This document shows positions 60,062 through 64,000 of a stretch of DNA of 64,000 nucleotides, one piece after another. Where the stretch lies: assembly GCA_029055875.1 (NCBI GenBank), contig JAIDCJ010000021.1, positions 25,245 through 89,244 on the forward strand, given 5' to 3'. Each line of letters opens with the position of its first letter. Position 1 is the first letter of the stretch. This DNA comes from Clostridia bacterium. GTDB lineage: Bacteria > Bacillota > Clostridia > Christensenellales > Borkfalkiaceae. The position numbers were made by a program, and so were the translations under genes. The notes beneath the pieces were generated by a model. It was not told the DNA's origin. It did no database searches and saw nothing but the letters and a program-made list of their open reading frames with translations.

Positions 60062-60951
60062 GCTATACTTATAACGCGGGCTCGCCGTTTTCAACCGCGG
60101 CCTTGAAGGACGTTTCCCTCACCATTGAGGAGGGGGAATTTTTCGGCATTATCGGACACACGGGCAGCGGCAAGTCTACCTTCGTTCAGCACCTCAACGG
60201 CTTGTTGCGCGTGCCTTCCTCGCTCAAACGCTACAAAAAGAAGAAACTCAAAAAGGGGCAAACCCCGCCCCCCGAAACGGTGCTTACCGTCGGCGAGTTC
60301 GATTTAACCAATAAAAAGACCAATTTCCGTGCGCTTCGTAAAAACGTGGGCATGGTGTTCCAGTATCCCGAGTATCAGCTCTTCGCGGAGAGCGTAGAGG
60401 CGGACGTCGCGTTCGGCCTCAAAAACTTTTCCGAGAAAAAGCTCACGGACGAAGAGAAGCACGAGGCGGTGAAAGCCGCGCTTGAAATCGTGGGGCTTGA
60501 TTACGAGGAGATGAAGGACAAATCTCCCTTCGAGCTTTCGGGCGGTCAAAAACGCCGCGTTGCCATTGCGGGCGTTATCGTCACCCGCCCCGAAATTTTG
60601 GTTCTGGACGAGCCTGCCGCGGGCTTAGATCCCTTGGGCAAAAAAGAGGTAATGGAGCTACTTCACAGGCTCCACAAAGAGTGGTGCAAGACGGTGGTTA
60701 TCGTCTCGCACGACATGGACGAAATTTCCGAAAACTGCACGCGGGCGGCGGTATTCAGCGAGGGGAGCGTGAAATACGTTCTGCCCCCCAAGGAGCTTTT
60801 CAAGCATTCGGACGAGCTGCTTGCATTAGGGCTTGATATTCCGCTTACCGCGCGTCTTTGCGCCGCGCTCAGGAATAAGGGCGTGGAGATAGACTGCGAC
60901 TTTACGGTTGACGACTTTGTAGAAAAAGTCCTCGAAAGGGGGCGCGAATGA
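60037..60951 (+). CDS. ecfA2: energy-coupling factor transporter ATPase EcfA2
   Basis: A 304-aa second ATPase. Walker A GHTGSGKSTFVQ, VFQYPEYQLFAESVEADVAFG, LSGGQKRRVAIAG and LVLDEPAAGLDP. A lysine-rich insertion (RYKKKKLKKGQTPPP) follows Walker A. GTG start inside ecfA1. Overlaps ecfT by 4 bp. Confidence 0.95.
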   Translation: MRITAEHLSYTYNAGSPFSTAALKDVSLTIEEGEFFGIIGHTGSGKSTFVQHLNGLLRVPSSLKRYKKKKLKKGQTPPPETVLTVGEFDLTNKKTNFRALRKNVGMVFQYPEYQLFAESVEADVAFGLKNFSEKKLTDEEKHEAVKAALEIVGLDYEEMKDKSPFELSGGQKRRVAIAGVIVTRPEILVLDEPAAGLDPLGKKEVMELLHRLHKEWCKTVVIVSHDMDEISENCTRAAVFSEGSVKYVLPPKELFKHSDELLALGLDIPLTARLCAALRNKGVEIDCDFTVDDFVEKVLERGRE

Positions 60952-61766
60952 AGGACGTTACGTTCGGGCAGTACTATCCCGTGCAGTCGTTCGTGCACCG
61001 CATGGACCCCCGCTTAAAGCTTTTCTTTCTAATCGTGTATATCGTGGCGATTTTCCTTGCGGACAGCTTCTGCGGACTCGCCATTTGTGCGGGCGCACTC
61101 GTGCTGATTATCGCGTTTGCGCGGGTGCCGCTCCGCAAAATTTTGCGCTCGGTGCGCGGCATTTTATTCCTCGTCATTTTCACGGCGGTCATCAACGTGC
61201 TGTTCTACGGCGGCAAAACCGTCTATGCGCATTGGTGGATTTTCACCATCACCAAAGAGGGGCTTATGTTTTCGGCACTCCTCATTTTGCGGCTCGTGCT
61301 CCTCGTCATGTGTTCGTGTATGCTCACTTATACGACGACGCCCGTCGCATTGACGGACGGTATCGAAAGCCTTTTGACGCCGCTCAAATGGATTCGCTTC
61401 CCCGTGCACGAGCTTGCGCTTATCATGAGTATCGCGCTTCGGTTTATCCCCATTCTCATGGACGAAACGGAGCGCATCAAGAACGCGCAGAAGGCGCGCG
61501 GTGCGGACTTCGAGTCGGGCGGGCTTGTAAAGAAAATCAAGTCTATCGTACCTATTTTAATACCGCTTTTGCTCTCCGCGTTCCGCCGTGCCGACGAGCT
61601 CGGCGACGCCATGGACGCACGCTGTTACTCGGGCGGCAAGAAACGCACGAAATATAAAAAACTTCGCTTCTCGTGGCGCGATTTAATCGGCTTCCTGCTG
61701 TGTGCAGGCGTTATTACGGGCGTGTGCCTGTTGCGCTACGTTTTCGCTTACGCGGTGCCGGCATGA
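60948..61766 (+). CDS. ecfT: energy-coupling factor transmembrane subunit EcfT
   Basis: A 272-aa membrane subunit with five to six helices. The ATPase-coupling motif is present as KARGADFES, and a second Ala-Arg-Gly-like DAMDARCYSGG follows. N-terminal HRMDPRLKLFF is typical. No S component is encoded nearby, so the module is probably shared by several vitamin-binding proteins (group II ECF). Confidence 0.95.
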   Translation: MKDVTFGQYYPVQSFVHRMDPRLKLFFLIVYIVAIFLADSFCGLAICAGALVLIIAFARVPLRKILRSVRGILFLVIFTAVINVLFYGGKTVYAHWWIFTITKEGLMFSALLILRLVLLVMCSCMLTYTTTPVALTDGIESLLTPLKWIRFPVHELALIMSIALRFIPILMDETERIKNAQKARGADFESGGLVKKIKSIVPILIPLLLSAFRRADELGDAMDARCYSGGKKRTKYKKLRFSWRDLIGFLLCAGVITGVCLLRYVFAYAVPA

Positions 61767-62521
61767 GATACGTACTTTTAGTCAGCTACGACGGCACGCA
61801 CTTTTGCGGCTTTCAGAAGCAAAAAAAAGAGCGCACCGTGCAGAGCGAATTAGAGCGCGCGGCTTTTGAAATTTTCGGCGCGGAAACCAAGGTCGCGGGC
61901 AGCGGCAGAACGGACGCGGGCGTGCACGCGGAAGGGCAGGTTTGCCATTTGGACGCCGAGACCAATATTCCCGCCGAGAAGCTCCGCGAGTGCTTCAACC
62001 GCATTCTCCCGCCCGACTTGCGGGTTTTGAAAAGCGCGGCTGCGCCCGAAGGGTTCGACTGCACGCGCAGCGCAAAGCGCAAGACCTATTGCTATTCGTT
62101 CTACTTTGCCGAAAGCGAATTGCCGCTTTTGGAACGGTACGCGGTTCGCATCAAGGAAAAACCAGATTTAGAGCGTATGCAAAGGGCGGCGGTTCTTATA
62201 GAGGGCGAGCACGATTTCAAAGCGTTCTGCGCCTCGGGCTCTTCCGCCAAAACGAGCGTGCGCACGGTGTATAGCGTAAGGCTAACGGAGCGCGGCGGCT
62301 TGTACGAAATCCGCATAACGGGAAACGGCTTTTTATATAATATGGTCAGAATCATTGCAGGCGAGCTGATTGCCGTTGGGTGCGGAAAAGAGGAGGCAAT
62401 CACCGCGGCATTTGAAAGCGGCGAGCGAAAAGCTCTTGCAAAAACCATGCCCGCAAAGGGTTTGCGGCTTGTGGAGGCGGAATACGGCGTAAAGCTGTTT
62501 GAGACCGCCTCGGAGGAATAA
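61763..62521 (+). CDS. truA: tRNA pseudouridine(38-40) synthase TruA
   Basis: A 252-aa enzyme modifying the anticodon arm of tRNAs. YDGTHFCGFQKQ near the N-terminus, catalytic Asp in GSGRTDAGVHAEGQ, and the C-terminal ITGNGFLYNMVRIIAG. ATG at 61763 overlaps the ecfT stop. The ecfA1-ecfA2-ecfT-truA order is conserved in Firmicutes. Confidence 0.96.
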   Translation: MRYVLLVSYDGTHFCGFQKQKKERTVQSELERAAFEIFGAETKVAGSGRTDAGVHAEGQVCHLDAETNIPAEKLRECFNRILPPDLRVLKSAAAPEGFDCTRSAKRKTYCYSFYFAESELPLLERYAVRIKEKPDLERMQRAAVLIEGEHDFKAFCASGSSAKTSVRTVYSVRLTERGGLYEIRITGNGFLYNMVRIIAGELIAVGCGKEEAITAAFESGERKALAKTMPAKGLRLVEAEYGVKLFETASEE

Positions 62522-63460
62522 ATGGAATTTTTCGATTGGGTACAAATCCCTTGGATGATTGCCGAATATATGAATCTTTCGGTAAACAGTGCCGAAGAGG
62601 CGGTGAGCGTCCTCTTGAAAATCATGCAAATCAGCGTAGGCGTTGCGGCGGCGCTGTATCTTACGGGGCTTATCTGCGGCGGAATCGGGCTCATGAAAAT
62701 GGCGAAGCGGCAGAATATTTCCTATTGGTGGCTCGGCTTTCTGCCGTTCGGGAACACCTATTTAATCGGCAAGCTTGCGGGCGAAACGCGAATGTTCGGA
62801 AAGCAGAGCAAGCGGATCGGACTGTACGCTATGGCGGCGGAAATCCTGTACGTTCTCATAGAGGTCGTTTTGCTCATCATCACCTTTATGCTGACGCGCG
62901 TAGATTTCTACGGCGTTGATGCAACGGGCGCTTACGCATTCATTCCCGAAAAAATGTGGGAAGGCTACGGTTGGGTGGTAACGCTTCAAACTGCGCTTGA
63001 AATTACTAGCTATATCCTGTGGTTTATCACGTTCTTCCTCATGTGCTCGCTGTATAACGCATTCTTCCGCAAGTACTATGCGCGCAGTCCGTTTATGATG
63101 ACCTTCCTCTGCGCAGTCTTTCCCCTTAAAGGGTACGTCCTGCTTGCGGTGCGCAATAACACGCCTGTCGATTACACGGCGTACCAGCAACAACGTTACG
63201 AGGAAATGCGCCGTCAGCAAGAGCAGCAGTACGGCGGTTATGAGGGCGGCAACCGTCCGTTCGACTTCGGCGGTTCTTACGGCAACGCAGACGATCCGTT
63301 CTCGGAATTCGATTCAAACGATAATCAAAACAATTCAGGCGGTTCGTCTAACGATTTAGGCGGCGGCTCTAACGGCGGCAGTTCTTCGGGTGGTAGCTCC
63401 CCGAACGGTAGTTCCTCGGGTGGTTCACCCTCGGGCGGCAGTCCGTTCAGCGATTTCTGA
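62522..63460 (+). CDS. membrane protein with Gly/Ser/Asn-rich tail
   Basis: A 312-aa protein of unrecognised family. Transmembrane helices at about 35-57, 65-82 (WWLGFLPFGNTYLIG), 100-125 and 155-180 precede a Tyr/Gln/Arg-rich linker (TAYQQQRYEEMRRQQEQQYG) and a low-complexity tail of Gly, Ser and Asn from about 240 to 312. The tail would be disordered. It begins 1 bp after truA and so is probably cotranscribed. A terminator follows. Confidence 0.7.
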   Translation: MEFFDWVQIPWMIAEYMNLSVNSAEEAVSVLLKIMQISVGVAAALYLTGLICGGIGLMKMAKRQNISYWWLGFLPFGNTYLIGKLAGETRMFGKQSKRIGLYAMAAEILYVLIEVVLLIITFMLTRVDFYGVDATGAYAFIPEKMWEGYGWVVTLQTALEITSYILWFITFFLMCSLYNAFFRKYYARSPFMMTFLCAVFPLKGYVLLAVRNNTPVDYTAYQQQRYEEMRRQQEQQYGGYEGGNRPFDFGGSYGNADDPFSEFDSNDNQNNSGGSSNDLGGGSNGGSSSGGSSPNGSSSGGSPSGGSPFSDF

Positions 63461-63476
63461 TTTCTCTGTAAATAAT

Positions 63477-63512
63477 AAAAAACTGCGACGACTAATAGTC
63501 GACGCAGTTTTT
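63477..63512. terminator. bidirectional terminator
   Basis: AAAACTGCG ... CGCAGTTTT around CGACTAATAGTCG, with A/T-rich flanks on both sides, between convergent genes. Confidence 0.9.
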
Positions 63513-63517
63513 GTTTA

Positions 63518-64000
63518 CTAATCTATCTCGTTCCCGTTTTTATCCAAATTTCCGTCCAGGCAATGAACGGCGTAGTTGCCTGTGTTGTAGTTCCAATTAT
63601 TTTTTTTAATCGCATTCCATTGCGCTTTTGTTCCTGTATAGATGATGCTTGTAAGCCCGCTGCAACCATAGAACGCATAACTGCCAATCTCGGTCACACT
63701 ATTCCCAATAGTAATGCTTGTGAGCCCGCTGTAATCATAGAACGCATAATTTCTAATCTCGGTGACGCTGTCGGGAATGATGATGTCGGTTATACGTGTT
63801 CCATTCAAATAAAGATATGCGGAACCAAGTGGGTTTGCAGTAGTAACATAACTAACCCCACTAGGAGCAAACGAAATCTTGCACCAAGCTGTTAGGTCAG
63901 TAATATGAACGCTCGTAAGGTTACTGCAACCGTAGAACGCAGAACTTCCAATCGAAGTCACGCTGTCGGGAATGGTAACGCTTGTAAGTCCGCTGCAACC
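63518..64000 (-). CDS. BspA-like leucine-rich-repeat surface protein (3' part)
   Basis: C-terminal part of a surface protein with BspA-type LRR_5 repeats, about 23 aa each (AFYGCSGLTSITI, DSVTEIGSYAFYG). Repeats are visible at about 63650-63720, 63720-63790 and 63915-64000. The protein ends in a cap (YTGTKAQWNAIKKNNWNY). The frame is open to the right edge, so the start lies outside; the GTG given as start in the ORF track is internal. Such proteins mediate adhesion in mucosal bacteria. The cap resembles the end of the 1310 lipoprotein. Confidence 0.88.
   Translation of the reverse strand, partial: GCSGLTSVTIPDSVTSIGSSAFYGCSNLTSVHITDLTAWCKISFAPSGVSYVTTANPLGSAYLYLNGTRITDIIIPDSVTEIRNYAFYDYSGLTSITIGNSVTEIGSYAFYGCSGLTSIIYTGTKAQWNAIKKNNWNYNTGNYAVHCLDGNLDKNGNEID

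Overview
The window reads as chromosomal DNA of a spore-forming, anaerobic Firmicute of the class Clostridia, probably an uncultured gut lineage. The evidence is a mid-range base composition, Firmicutes-type operons (rimP-nusA-ylxR-ylxQ-infB-rbfA; dgt-dnaG-rpoD-trmK-nif3), a pyruvate:ferredoxin oxidoreductase, the sporulation-type proteins SpoVAC and YlbJ, an ECF transporter module, and BspA/InlB-type surface proteins. I cannot place it more precisely from sequence alone. Coding density is high, most genes are on the plus strand, and stop/start overlaps of 4 bp are the rule. No rRNA, tRNA, CRISPR array or insertion sequence was found.

Layout. 0-4.3 kb: end of an ABC exporter, an XRE regulator, and a large lipoprotein with InlB-type repeats and a polyglycine repeat array. 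4.3-13.6 kb: the ribosome maturation, transcription and translation-initiation operon, ending in truB, ribF, a zincin-like membrane protein and endonuclease IV. 13.7-18.2 kb: a proline peptidase, EF-P, two metallo-beta-lactamase-fold proteins and a patatin. 18.2-22.8 kb: a shikimate cluster (aroC-B-E-Q-K) plus a short-chain dehydrogenase, then a MacB-like ABC protein. 25.2-31.1 kb: the dgt-dnaG-rpoD macromolecular synthesis operon. 31.2-37.4 kb: alr-rsmD-coaD-DAHP synthase, a structured leader and pheA, an antisense ylbJ-like gene, and rarA. 37.5-43.6 kb: accessory genes, including two anchored extracytoplasmic proteins around a phage-type regulator. 42.3-51.2 kb: a phage head-gene cassette. 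51.2-54.5 kb: spoVAC, a DUF1858 protein and small regulatory genes. 54.5-58.5 kb: a structured RNA and nifJ. 58.5-64 kb: a divergent XRE/Cys-protein unit, ecfA1-ecfA2-ecfT-truA, and the end of a BspA-like protein.

The most unusual items are four. (1) A compact cassette of packaging and head genes (TerL, portal, scaffold, capsid, gp4-like adaptor, gp10-like hub) with a perfect Gram-positive SOS box before its putative activator, and no integrase, replication, tail-fibre or lysis genes. (2) A structured RNA of about 200 nt on the minus strand with its own consensus promoter and a UUCG-loop terminator; it is either a 6S-like RNA or an attenuator leader. (3) A rod-like structured leader of about 127 nt between DAHP synthase and pheA. 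(4) A lipoprotein whose 6-7 repeats alternate beta-strand segments with polyglycine runs. Several promoters place the expected transcription start on or within a few bases of the start codon, which suggests leaderless or near-leaderless mRNAs.
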